Source of the DNA: Nitrosovibrio sp. Nv4 | Lineage (GTDB): Bacteria; Pseudomonadota; Gammaproteobacteria; Burkholderiales; Nitrosomonadaceae | DNA: 64,000 nucleotides | NCBI GenBank assembly: GCA_945860135.1 | Contig: CAMAPK010000004.1 | Coordinates: 1-64,000, forward strand | Reading direction: 5' to 3' | In this document: piece after piece, positions 56,720 to 64,000 of the stretch | Numbering within the stretch: position 1 is the stretch's first letter | How the letters are laid out: the number at the start of each line of letters is the position of its first letter | Translations under genes and position numbers: made by a program | Notes under the pieces: generated by a model | Told to the model about the DNA's origin: nothing | The model's input: only the letters and a program-made list of their open reading frames with translations | Databases searched by the model: none

Positions 56720-56748
56720 ATAGTTTGGTTTGGTGTGCTGTTTGTCAA
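56720..56748 (-). promoter_or_regulatory. Promoter of the 31-residue membrane peptide gene
   Basis: On the minus strand a perfect TTGACA (56743-56748) is followed after 17 bases by AACTAT (56720-56725). The transcript would have a leader of roughly 55 bases. The -10 match is weak. Confidence 0.5.
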
Positions 56749-57152
56749 AAACAGCCTATTAATACCTCATTGTCTTGAACAGTTGCACGAAAATTCCAGC
56801 GCGGTGCCAGCGATAGATTACGTCACAAGTTTATGTGGGCGGAGGCTTGCGGTGGTTCTTTATCGGAGATGGAAAACGCTGCAAAACGAATTGAATTCGC
56901 AAGCATGGTGTAAGGCAAGAAAAGGAATTGCTTTTGCTTGCACCGGGGTTAGCTTGGAGCGGGAAATTTTGGAGAGTGTGGGAAGTTTGATAGAATGCCC
57001 CCGGACCAGCCCCTTGTTGCTAACAATCCAGAGTATCTATTTTGGGATATAGCGGAAACACAACAAGCGTACGGCAAGCAACAGCGGGAGTTTCAAGGCA
57101 TGATAGTTCTTGTCCCCAAGGTTGCCTCAGAATAAACATTCCGGTTTATTCC

Positions 57153-57228
57153 GGGTCGTTAGCTCAGTTGGTAGAGCAGCGGACTCTTAATCCGTAGGTC
57201 GTCGGTTCGAATCCGACACGGCCCACCA
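57153..57228 (+). tRNA. tRNA-Lys (anticodon CTT)
   Basis: Acceptor GGGTCGT pairs with ACGGCCC (one U-G), with encoded CCA. The anticodon loop CTCTTAA gives CTT. It is the last core-type gene before accessory DNA; tRNA-Lys genes are frequent integration sites, but no repeated 3' end was seen within the window. Confidence 0.96.
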
Positions 57229-57232
57229 ATAA

Positions 57233-57270
57233 AACAAGGACTTGCAGTGATGCAAGTCCTTGTTGTTTTA
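57233..57270 (+). terminator. Terminator after tRNA-Lys
   Basis: A perfect 14-base stem (AACAAGGACTTGCA with TGCAAGTCCTTGTT) closes a four-base loop GTGA and is followed by GTTTTA. It starts four bases after the tRNA CCA. Confidence 0.9.
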
Positions 57271-57771
57271 AGTTAGTAGCCCCATAGTAGACTTGTCGAT
57301 AAGAAGCGCCTGCTTGTGCTACCGGTCATGAAATGACTGAAACCGACACGCTTCGGTCATTCATGCTGGCCTCACCAAGCGTCTGCTCCTCGGCCATTGC
57401 TGCCGGTGGCATCCAGATGTACCAACGGCCGGTATGGCATCATCACCGGCCATAGATGCGGAAATCATCTCGAATGGCCGCTTTATCGCACTGCGACTGC
57501 GTACTCTCGACCCGTTACGGCCGTTCAGATCACTCGCCTCGATGACCGCTTTGGAGCGATATGCTGTCGTCCGGCATATGCAGCCGAATTTTCGAATCGC
57601 TAAGGAAGGCTGGCAGTCAAACGCGGCTGCGAGCGCACTCTCTGTTCGGCTTTCAGCTTTCTCCCCATAACTTACCGGATTTTGACAGAAGGTGGCATCG
57701 GTCAATTAAGATTCCATGTGATGAATCAATATGAGTATGATGCTGGTAAAACATGGCGTTGGAGGTGAGGA
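57271..57771. other. Region without a supported gene before the helicase
   Basis: These 501 bases contain short overlapping frames on both strands, none with a ribosome site or recognisable product. The only clear signal is the GGAGGT ribosome site at the right end, which serves the helicase gene. The sequence may be degenerate mobile DNA. Confidence 0.55.
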
Positions 57772-60700
57772 ATGGTTACGGAAGCGGACATCGCTGCGGC
57801 AACGCATATTCGTTTACCAATCAAGCTCACGTATCAGAATCGGGACGGCGTCATAGATGCTTCGTGCATCGGGCAGGCGAGCGAAGTCCGTGCCGCCGCA
57901 ATCACTCCGCATAGGTCTCGCGGTCCAAATTTCAAGCGGTTAAAAGCGGTCGCAGCAGACGGATCAACCTATGCTGTGGACGTTGTCAGCAACGGTTTCG
58001 ATTTCACAGACCTAGCTCCAACGGATGTGATACGTGGGACAGACTGTGTAGTCTTAGAAGGCGTATTGGAGGTCGAAAACGCCCGCTTCAGAGAAGTTGA
58101 GACAAGTATTAACGAAGGCAACCGCCTCAAGACAGAAGCGCATGCCTCATGGCGGAATGGCATCAACTACGTTTCTCAGCTTGAAGCGGCCGCAGGCCAG
58201 GCTGCACGACCTGGGCTACGGTCTCCTCAGATCGGTGCACTTCATGCAATCGCAGCGCATTGGAGCCTGAGCAAAGATCCGGCAATCGTTGTGATGCCCA
58301 CCGGCACTGGAAAGACGGAGGTGATGTTAGCCGTAACAGTCGAGTCGCGCGGTGATCGGATTCTCGTCATAGTGCCAACCGATGCGCTCCGTCAGCAGAC
58401 TGCGGACAAGTTTCGCGAATATGGGCTTCTCAGGGAACTCGGCATCGTTACTGACATTAAGAATCCCGTGGTCGGGGTACTTACAGGTAAGCCCGCAGCC
58501 GCACAGTTCGACGTGATCCAGACATGCAACATCGTCGTAACGACAATGGCTTCAATCAGCCGAGGCGACGATCAGGAGCAAAAGGCATTCGCCGCTCTCT
58601 TCAGCGCAGTTTTCTTAGACGAGGCCCATCACGCCCAGGCGACAACGTGGAACAAGTTTTCAGGGTTCTGCGGGCATGCTCGAATGCTTCTGTTCACCGC
58701 CACGCCTTTTCGAGAGGACGGCAAGGCCCTCAATGGAAAGATCATCTACAACTACCCCCTTCAACTCGCACAAGAGAACGAATTTTTTAAGCCGATCCAA
58801 TTCCTGCAGGTCTTCGAGCCTGACAGCTCATTATCGGACTTGAGGATCGCTGAAAAGGCGGTGGAGAAGTTGAGAGCCGACCTTGCGAACGGTCTGAACC
58901 ACATGCTGCTCGCAAGAGCGAACACCGTTGGTCACGCGCAACGTCTCTTTACAGACATCTACAACGCCGAATTTCCGGACCTGAACCCGGTACTTGTCCA
59001 CAGTCAAACGCGTGGCCGGGAGCAAGTCCTGCGGAATATCCGCAACGAGCAACACAGAATAGTGATCTGCGTTGACATGTTCGGTGAGGGCTTCGATCTA
59101 CCGCAACTGAAGGTCGCGGCACTGCATTCGGTGCACAAGAGCTTGGGCATTACCTTGCAATTCATTGGACGCTTCGCGAGGGCCGGGGCAAATGTTGGGG
59201 ATGCGAGCTTTGTCGCCAATACGGCCGAAGACGGTGTCCCCGAGGCGTTAGAAAGCCTGTATCAGGAGAACGCTGATTGGAACAGTCTGCTGTCAGATCT
59301 GAGCTACGACGCCATTGATCCGCAGGCTAGATTGTCGGAGTTGGTAGAAAACCTTCGACCACTGGAGGAGATGCCATCCGAGCTGGAGATCTCCACACTA
59401 ACGATGAAGCCCAAACTGAGCACTGAAGTATTTCGAGTGCCGGACTTCGATCATACCGGGTATCAGAAGGCGTTTAGGCCAACTCAGTTCATTCACCAGC
59501 CCATCTTCAGTCAGCAGGACCAGATGCTGGTGTTCATTGTCAATCAGGCAGACAAGGTTGACTGGACAGACTCACGTGACATCGTTATCGACACATGGGA
59601 CTTGTTTGTCATTTACTACGATGAGGAACGAAGTCTTCTTTTCATCAACAGCTCGCGGAAATACTTCGCTTCAAAGTTGGCGAAGAGCCTGTCTACCGAC
59701 CCTCAGTCGGTACGCGACGAAGATGTGTTTCGAGCGTTCAGCAACTTGCGACGGTTGACTCTGCACAGTGTTGGTTTGACGGGCCTGAGCAGGAACGTCA
59801 GATACCAGATGTTCGCTGGACTTGATGTTCGCGACGCAATCGATCCTGTCCTTCAACAAGACAAGATGAAATCTAACGTCATGGGCGTCGGTTACGAAGA
59901 CGGACGGAGAGTGAGTGTCGGGTGCTCGCGCAAAGGAAAGATTTGGTCGCTCCAGACCGACTCTCTCGCGGGATGGAGAGATTGGTGCCGTGATCTAGGT
60001 GTGAAGCTGTCGAACGAGAACATCGAGCCGAATGACTTTCTCAAATACACGTTGATTCCTGAGCTCAGAAAGAACGGCGTGCTTCCCGACCAACAGGCCA
60101 TGATGGTTGATTGGCCAGAGCAACTCTTCGAATCAGCAAGCTTCAACATCACAGTCGTGCATGGTGACGACAAATACAGCTTTCATGAATGCCAACTAGA
60201 TTTGGTGGAATGGGTCTCGGCTGGGCACGCCTTCACCTTTAAGCTGAAGGCTGGCGGAGACGTGGAAGGTGTCTTCAGAATGACACTTATTGCCGAAGAT
60301 GCTGCTCAAGGAATGTTCTACTCAATCACTCGTGTTGAGGGACCTGAAATCATCATCGAGGCATTTAACAAAATTCAGTCCGCCGCTGATTTCTTCACCA
60401 CCAACCCTCCGCTGGTTCGGTTGGCAGATGGCTCACAGCTCTCAGGTGAGATATTGCTGAAACCGCGAGAGGAACTGGCTGAAGTGTTTGACCATGATTT
60501 GATCGGTCAACTTGCTTGGGGAGACACGTTACTGAATCAGGAAAGCCGCTGGGACGGAGAGGAACTTCGCCCCCGATCAATCCAACAGAAATTCATTGAA
60601 TATCTAGAGCAAGGACCATCGGCGTTCATCATCGACGACGACGACGCCGGGGAAAGTGCGGACATCGTTGCGATTGAGGACAGCGAGGACACTATCACCG

Positions 60701-61074
60701 TCACGCTTTGGCATTGCAAGTATTCCTCCGGTGCAGCTCCGGGCAATCGTGTGAAGGACCTTTATGAGGTTTGCGGCCAAGCGCAAAAGTCCGTGAAATG
60801 GACTTGGAATTTTGCCAATCTCGTTGCCCACTTGACCAAACGTGAAACTAAGCATCGCAGAGGTCGCCCATCAAGGTTCGTGAGGGGAAGTCTAGACAGA
60901 CTGGTTGTGCTTAGAAAAGCATCGCGGCGCAAGTACATCGTTTTTAGGGTAGGTATTGTGCAGCCAGGCTTGTCGAAGGTCGGAATTGAAAACGAACATC
61001 TCGCAATACTGGGGGCGACAAGTCTATTTTTGCGCACCGTAACCAATCATCCTCTGATGGTGATTTCGAGTTGA
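57772..61074 (+). CDS. SF2 DEAH helicase with a putative C-terminal nuclease domain (candidate defence protein)
   Basis: The 1100-residue protein has a full superfamily 2 helicase core: Walker A PTGTGKT (176-182), DEAH at 283-286, FTATPF (308-313) in motif III, GEGFDLP in motif V, and QFIGRFARAG in motif VI (463-472). Residues 1-150 are an unassigned N-terminal domain, and about 500-900 are unrecognised. Near the C-terminus, Asp964 (SADIVAIE) and H981-C-K983 (LWHCKYS) on adjacent predicted strands resemble a PD-(D/E)xK nuclease core with His in place of Glu. Helicase-nuclease fusions are typical of restriction and phage defence. GGAGGT precedes ATG 57772. It is a single gene with no methylase beside it, which argues against a classic type I or III system. 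Confidence 0.82.
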   Translation: MVTEADIAAATHIRLPIKLTYQNRDGVIDASCIGQASEVRAAAITPHRSRGPNFKRLKAVAADGSTYAVDVVSNGFDFTDLAPTDVIRGTDCVVLEGVLEVENARFREVETSINEGNRLKTEAHASWRNGINYVSQLEAAAGQAARPGLRSPQIGALHAIAAHWSLSKDPAIVVMPTGTGKTEVMLAVTVESRGDRILVIVPTDALRQQTADKFREYGLLRELGIVTDIKNPVVGVLTGKPAAAQFDVIQTCNIVVTTMASISRGDDQEQKAFAALFSAVFLDEAHHAQATTWNKFSGFCGHARMLLFTATPFREDGKALNGKIIYNYPLQLAQENEFFKPIQFLQVFEPDSSLSDLRIAEKAVEKLRADLANGLNHMLLARANTVGHAQRLFTDIYNAEFPDLNPVLVHSQTRGREQVLRNIRNEQHRIVICVDMFGEGFDLPQLKVAALHSVHKSLGITLQFIGRFARAGANVGDASFVANTAEDGVPEALESLYQENADWNSLLSDLSYDAIDPQARLSELVENLRPLEEMPSELEISTLTMKPKLSTEVFRVPDFDHTGYQKAFRPTQFIHQPIFSQQDQMLVFIVNQADKVDWTDSRDIVIDTWDLFVIYYDEERSLLFINSSRKYFASKLAKSLSTDPQSVRDEDVFRAFSNLRRLTLHSVGLTGLSRNVRYQMFAGLDVRDAIDPVLQQDKMKSNVMGVGYEDGRRVSVGCSRKGKIWSLQTDSLAGWRDWCRDLGVKLSNENIEPNDFLKYTLIPELRKNGVLPDQQAMMVDWPEQLFESASFNITVVHGDDKYSFHECQLDLVEWVSAGHAFTFKLKAGGDVEGVFRMTLIAEDAAQGMFYSITRVEGPEIIIEAFNKIQSAADFFTTNPPLVRLADGSQLSGEILLKPREELAEVFDHDLIGQLAWGDTLLNQESRWDGEELRPRSIQQKFIEYLEQGPSAFIIDDDDAGESADIVAIEDSEDTITVTLWHCKYSSGAAPGNRVKDLYEVCGQAQKSVKWTWNFANLVAHLTKRETKHRRGRPSRFVRGSLDRLVVLRKASRRKYIVFRVGIVQPGLSKVGIENEHLAILGATSLFLRTVTNHPLMVISS

Positions 61075-61258
61075 TGGTGGTTGAGCGCATAAATCTGGGC
61101 GAAGGTCCGCAACCAGTCGACACTGTTGAAAACTCGCTGTAGGCCGATGTCAATCGATTTTCGGGGGTCCTCCACACTCAGCAACGCCCCTTGTTAGCGA
61201 CAAATAGAAAACGATGCTGATTACGCTTCAGCGAATTGAAACGCAATGTATAAATGTA

Positions 61259-61280
61259 GCCGGGGACCGAAGGCCCCGGC
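61259..61280 (-). terminator. Hairpin after the YjzC-like gene
   Basis: GCCGGGG and CCCCGGC form a 7-base stem around an 8-base loop that itself can pair CC with GG. On the minus strand it lies 14 bases after the small gene's stop and is followed by TACATTTATA, a weak U-tract. Confidence 0.65.
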
Positions 61281-61293
61281 GTGCTGCTAGTTA

Positions 61294-61470
61294 CTACCCG
61301 CGACCGCTTTTGTTGTTCGTGCGATCTGCTATCGAGTAGGTCGTACCTGCTTTCTGGCTAGGCGGGAATGTATGTCCCTTTGGCACCGTAATTTCCTTGC
61401 TAGTGCTGCCAACCTTGTACTGCGCTGAAGCTGGGGCGGTTTGCCCTGGTTTGAACGTCTTATTTGTCAT
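61294..61470 (-). CDS. YjzC-like small protein
   Basis: The 58-residue product starts MTNKTFKPGQTAPASAQYK and reads on through ITVPKGHTFPPSQKAG to NNKSGRG. The FKPGQ-AP opening and the KG-TFPP segment resemble the small YjzC-like family known from Bacillus; the function of that family is not known to me. The protein is hydrophilic and basic with no membrane helix. An AAGG lies ten bases before the ATG. It is downstream of a highly structured leader and followed by a hairpin terminator, so it is very probably a real gene. Confidence 0.72.
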   Translation of the reverse strand: MTNKTFKPGQTAPASAQYKVGSTSKEITVPKGHTFPPSQKAGTTYSIADRTNNKSGRG

Positions 61471-61493
61471 GGTAAAATTGCCTTATATGTATT

Positions 61494-61656
61494 GCCGTTC
61501 AAGACGGCATGCTTTACATTCGGCAAATCCCCGGTTAATTGGGGATGCCGCGATGAGTGGCCACCTGGGCCCCGGTAATCTCTGTCCCCGCCAAGAGTCA
61601 GAAAGATTGCCGGGGCCTTGTTTCTTGGCCGTCGCCGGGCGGCTTCAACGACGGCC
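61494..61656 (-). ncRNA. Strongly folded leader or small RNA upstream of the YjzC-like gene
   Basis: Four stem-loops fall within 163 bases. Stem 1: 61627-61656, GGCCGTCG with CGACGGCC. Stem 2: 61568-61617, 14 pairs including GGCCCCGG with CCGGGGCC. Stem 3: 61521-61550, CGGC and ATCCCC with GGGGAT and GCCG around a two-base bulge. Stem 4: 61494-61508, GCCGT with ACGGC. Stem 1 overlaps the last codons of a 9-codon ORF. This arrangement suggests a regulatory leader; no known riboswitch class was recognised. Confidence 0.5.
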
Positions 61657-61674
61657 GTATTCTCTTCTGTTCAT
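61645..61674 (-). CDS. Nine-codon Arg-rich leader ORF
   Basis: AGAAGGAG lies six bases before an ATG that opens MNRREYGRR followed by TGA. Four of the nine codons are Arg, including two rare AGA. The last two Arg codons and the stop lie in stem 1 of the downstream structure. It starts 27 bases after the preceding gene's stop. Such peptides in other systems act by ribosome stalling; that role is inferred here. Confidence 0.45.
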   Translation of the reverse strand: MNRREYGRR

Positions 61675-61700
61675 TTTCATCTCCTTCTAAATGTGTGCCA

Positions 61701-62333
61701 TTAGGTAGTAGCTGGTGAGTCAGACGATGGCGGTGGCGGTGGCGGTGGCGCTGGCGGCGGTGCGGCATTTATCGCTTGGGCCGCCGCAGCTTCCGTTTTC
61801 CAGTGCTCTCGGATGGCTTCAATTTCGCCAAAGGCTCCAATGTCAGTGACCCGGTCTAAGAAGCGCGCATAAAGTCCATCTTGCATAAGACCCGAAGCCC
61901 GCAACCGTTCCAAGGCGACGTTCGGATTGATGAGAAGTACGTAATGAAATTCCCCCGATGACCCAGGCTTCGTGGTGATAAAGAAAAGCTCGCGCAGTTT
62001 CTTCATCCTCTTCCGCCATGTATCAACCGCCCGTTCGCCAACAAAACCCGCTTCGCAAGCGAAAGTCATCGGGTTCTCGATGGTGACAAGGATATGGTCA
62101 GGGGATCGCGCCCAGAGACAGAACAGGGTGTGCCCAGCTGGCTGACCCTTTGTCTGCGCATCAATGGCCTGCATTGCAATCGGTAGCGTCCGAGGTAGGG
62201 TCGTATAGCCATCGTTCGTCTTGCGGTGCCACAAGAAAACACGCGGCGCATTGGGAAAATGTATATCCATCTGCTGCTGCGCGCGTTCGGCCATTTTCAT
62301 TCGCTTAGCGGTTGCCTGTTTGCCGTTTGCCAT
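61701..62333 (-). CDS. Protein of unknown function with a poly-proline tail
   Basis: The 210-residue product is not recognised. It begins MANGKQATAKRMKMAERAQQQ, has a central globular part (RVFLWHRKTNDGYTTLPRTLP, then HTLFCLWARSPDHILVT) and a conserved-looking FGEIEAIREHWKTE before a tail with PPPAPPPPPPP. Plasmid and integrative-element proteins with winged-helix replication or control roles look like this, but no motif proves it. GGAGG is eight bases before ATG 62333, which sets the start; an upstream in-frame extension to 62384 lacks a ribosome site. It is driven by the promoter at 62364-62392. Confidence 0.75.
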   Translation of the reverse strand: MANGKQATAKRMKMAERAQQQMDIHFPNAPRVFLWHRKTNDGYTTLPRTLPIAMQAIDAQTKGQPAGHTLFCLWARSPDHILVTIENPMTFACEAGFVGERAVDTWRKRMKKLRELFFITTKPGSSGEFHYVLLINPNVALERLRASGLMQDGLYARFLDRVTDIGAFGEIEAIREHWKTEAAAAQAINAAPPPAPPPPPPPSSDSPATT

Positions 62334-62363
62334 GATTGAATCCTCCACTGGTTTTGATACCGA

Positions 62364-62392
62364 ACTATCCCCTAACCGCTGCATGCTGACAA
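62364..62392 (-). promoter_or_regulatory. Promoter of the poly-proline-tailed protein gene
   Basis: On the minus strand TTGTCA (62387-62392) and GATAGT (62364-62369) are 17 bases apart. Transcription would start near 62357, giving a leader of about 24 bases. Confidence 0.5.
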
Positions 62393-62973
62393 CGATTGAT
62401 TGCGCACAATATCGCCGTACTCGTCCATCAGAGTGGCCGATTTAGCTATATGAATAGCCGCCATAACGGTGAAATACAACAGTATAAGCTCGCACTATAT
62501 GGCGCACAAATATTATTTAGTCCGATATTAATCATAGTGTTATTTGAATATTGCGTGCTCCCGTGCTCAATGTGCTCATCGTGCTCGATGTGCTCACCGT
62601 GCTCCCGGGGTTGTAAGGGGGTGCTACAGGTGCCTTCCGGACTCGTCAATTTGAAAGAAATGGTGTGAATTTGAGTTCGCCTTGCCGCGAAGAGGTCTCA
62701 CATCACCCGCTGTGGCCGCGGCTATCGGCCGCTGATTACGAGGCATCTTTTCGCTTGAATGGTGGCTTGGAGAAGATGCGTCAGCATCTCTTGATGGGCG
62801 GATGCTGACCGAACGGCAGGTAACCGACGCAATGCTGACCGAAGCGGGATGGGACTCGAACGGCAGCATTGGCCGAGGAACGGACATCTACGGTAGCCGT
62901 GTCGACCGTCTCTTTCTGGCACATCTCAGACGGACGTGGTTATAAGAACAGGTAAAGCCCAAGGCTACCAATT
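62393..62973. other. AT-rich and repeat-bearing region without a supported gene
   Basis: The left part (62440-62554) is strongly AT-rich, with a GCTAT-ATGA-ATAGC palindrome near 62435. The six-copy array at 62555-62604 follows. The right part, to 62973, has only short frames without ribosome sites. The composition resembles a replication or partition region, but no initiator gene is recognised. Confidence 0.55.
62555..62604. repeat. Six-copy GTGCTC iteron-like array
   Basis: GTGCTC occurs at 62555, 62563, 62572, 62581, 62590 and 62599, that is, with a 9-base period except for one 8-base step. The three spacer bases vary. It lies directly beside AT-rich DNA. Confidence 0.85.
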
Positions 62974-64000
62974 TTAAAGCGGCTCGACCTCCTCCTCTTG
63001 GGTTGGTTCGAACCCCAACTGATATCGCGTCCATTCGCGCTCTATAGATGGATTCTCACGAATCTGCTGTTCAATGTGTAGCGTTTCTCGATAGCCTTGT
63101 GCATCTGCTGCCATAGTCCAGTGTACGGTGATACCAAAACTCTCCACCTCACGACGAATATCAGTTAGTCCGAGTCGGAAAAACTCCTTACGAGGATTAA
63201 CTTTATTTATCTGCTGACGTAGAAAATGGCGGTGTAGTTTTTTCTCAAGCCCCGGCGCATCTTCGCTATAGATCATTGCGTGTACATCAAACTCAAACGG
63301 TACGCTGGCATCACCCAGCTCACGAATACGATCTGTCGGCTCCAAGCGTCGTGTCATACCGATTTTGAATACTTCATCACCAAAAGAGCCAATATTGGAA
63401 ATCACATACACATGTCCACGTCGCGTTTGCTGAGCCATGGAAAGGGCGCGTTGGTTTTTCTCTTCGGCGACCTTAAGCTTTGCCTCTAACTCTTGCAATT
63501 TGGCTTCAAACTCCGCTCGCTGGGTTTCATTTGCGTCTGCTACCCGCTGCTGCATCTTCTCCATTGCTTTCTTGATTGCCTCCTCCTCATTCGCAGCATC
63601 CTTAATGGCACGTTCTATTTCGCGGCGAGCTTTTTCTTCATCCCGCATTTGCTCTCTCAAGCGACGCTGCTCCTCGCGCTCTTCATCCTTAAGCACTTGA
63701 GCGGTGGCCCCCCATTTCAATTCATTTAATCGTGCAGCTAGATATTGCTCTGTGATTCTGGCATTACGAAATGCAGTACCATTGAAATTAACCACTGCAA
63801 AGGCGTCACGAATTTCCTGTTCCAACTTCCCGTGGTTGTCTGCTTTACTACGTGACAAGATGGAGTCAACCTTACCGTTGAAAGCATCAACGACAAAGCG
63901 AATCGCCGTTTCCTTTCGATTTGCTTCAACATATTCGCACGTGGCGGCTACGTTCGCTTTGACCATAGCGCGACTACTGTTACGCGCCTCCTTGAGTTTC
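62974..64000 (-). CDS. DUF4041/T5orf172 (GIY-YIG-like) domain protein, N-terminus beyond the window
   Basis: The frame stays open to the right edge, so the protein is 5'-truncated here. The ATG at 63966 (MVKANV) is probably internal, because the residues before it (KLKEARNSSRA) continue the family pattern. The DUF4041 part has CEYVEANRKETAIRFVVDAF and FNGTAFRNARITEQYL. A long charged coiled coil (about 100 residues, EEREEQRRLREQMRDEEK onward) follows. Then comes the T5orf172 domain with the GIY-YIG-like core GHVYVISN and FKIGMTRRLEPTDRIRELGDA. Family members are usual in phages, plasmids and islands; a nuclease or DNA-binding role is likely. Confidence 0.85.
   Translation of the reverse strand, partial: KLKEARNSSRAMVKANVAATCEYVEANRKETAIRFVVDAFNGKVDSILSRSKADNHGKLEQEIRDAFAVVNFNGTAFRNARITEQYLAARLNELKWGATAQVLKDEEREEQRRLREQMRDEEKARREIERAIKDAANEEEAIKKAMEKMQQRVADANETQRAEFEAKLQELEAKLKVAEEKNQRALSMAQQTRRGHVYVISNIGSFGDEVFKIGMTRRLEPTDRIRELGDASVPFEFDVHAMIYSEDAPGLEKKLHRHFLRQQINKVNPRKEFFRLGLTDIRREVESFGITVHWTMAADAQGYRETLHIEQQIRENPSIEREWTRYQLGFEPTQEEEVEPL

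Larger units (their letters stand above)
56264..57152. other. Gene-poor region between tRNA-Ala and tRNA-Lys
   Basis: The only supported gene in these 889 bases is the 31-residue leftward ORF at 56561-56656. Other contents are a GC hairpin CCGCCC-GCT-GGGCGG at 56406-56420 and a terminator-like structure at 56488-56515. A 124-codon TTG-started rightward frame (56678-57052) covers the promoter of the small gene and has no ribosome site. Confidence 0.6.

Noticed and set aside
56678..57052. 124-codon rightward frame between the tRNAs
   Set aside because: It starts with TTG without a ribosome site, overlaps the promoter of the 31-residue gene and has no recognisable features.
57361..57705. 114-codon leftward frame before the helicase
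   Set aside because: There is no ribosome site; composition suggests degenerate intergenic DNA.
61397..61690. 97-codon rightward frame
   Set aside because: It is antisense to the YjzC-like gene and to the folded leader, and has no ribosome site.
62555..62604. CRISPR array
   Set aside because: Units are 6 bases with 2-3 base spacers, far too short for repeat-spacer structure. The tpsA repeats are coding and also not CRISPR.
62446..62649. 67-codon leftward frame with an EH-rich repeat (EHGEHIEHDEHIEH)
   Set aside because: The pattern is only the translation of the 9-base array. No ribosome site was seen.

Overview
The window is a 64 kb chromosomal piece of a free-living betaproteobacterium. 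The best guess is the Nitrosomonadales/Gallionellaceae side, because of the tRNA-Leu-tig-clpP-clpX-lon block, the AmgK/MurU wall-recycling pair, UbiK, and the rph/rdgB/hemW and yicC-gmk-rpoZ-spoT blocks. This placement is an inference from gene content; no database was searched. The core is GC-rich with dense, mostly co-directional housekeeping genes. The right-hand 7 kb looks less GC-rich and has sparse genes.

Layout. 0.2-1.9 kb: a presqualene diphosphate synthase (hpnD) and an SDR protein lacking catalytic residues. 1.9-8.8 kb: tRNA-Leu and the protein quality-control block tig, clpP, clpX, lon (lon has a sigma32-type promoter), then rapZ. 8.9-14 kb: ubiX, a leftward unit tRNA-Gly-mutY-fau, a NYN-nuclease gene between two inverted copies of one promoter, and rightward thiS-thiG-trmB. 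14-17 kb: leftward rph, rdgB, hemW. 17-21 kb: yicC, gmk, rpoZ, spoT. 21-30 kb: metH, a FapA/DUF342 protein, a pseudo-protease with TPRs, comM and ubiK. 30-35 kb: amgK, murU, pepP, a small membrane protein and ubiH. 35-40.5 kb: dusB-fis, purH, purD, hemF.

40.5-51 kb holds a two-partner secretion locus: a TpsB outer-membrane transporter and a 2720-residue TpsA exoprotein. The TpsA has 17 autotransporter-type beta-strand repeats, nearly identical internal duplications, and an upstream region with paired inverted heptads and a C8 tract. 51-56 kb is a complete branched-chain amino-acid ABC operon (livJ, H, M, G, F).

From tRNA-Ala (56.2 kb) and tRNA-Lys (57.2 kb) to the right edge the DNA is accessory. 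It holds a 31-residue membrane peptide gene with its own promoter, an 1100-residue SF2 helicase with a putative C-terminal nuclease domain (candidate defence gene), a YjzC-like 58-residue gene behind a strongly folded leader with an Arg-rich 9-codon ORF, an unknown Pro-tailed protein, a six-copy iteron-like array in AT-rich DNA, and a DUF4041/T5orf172 protein running off the edge. The helicase-nuclease and the structured-leader locus are the best candidates for undescribed biology.
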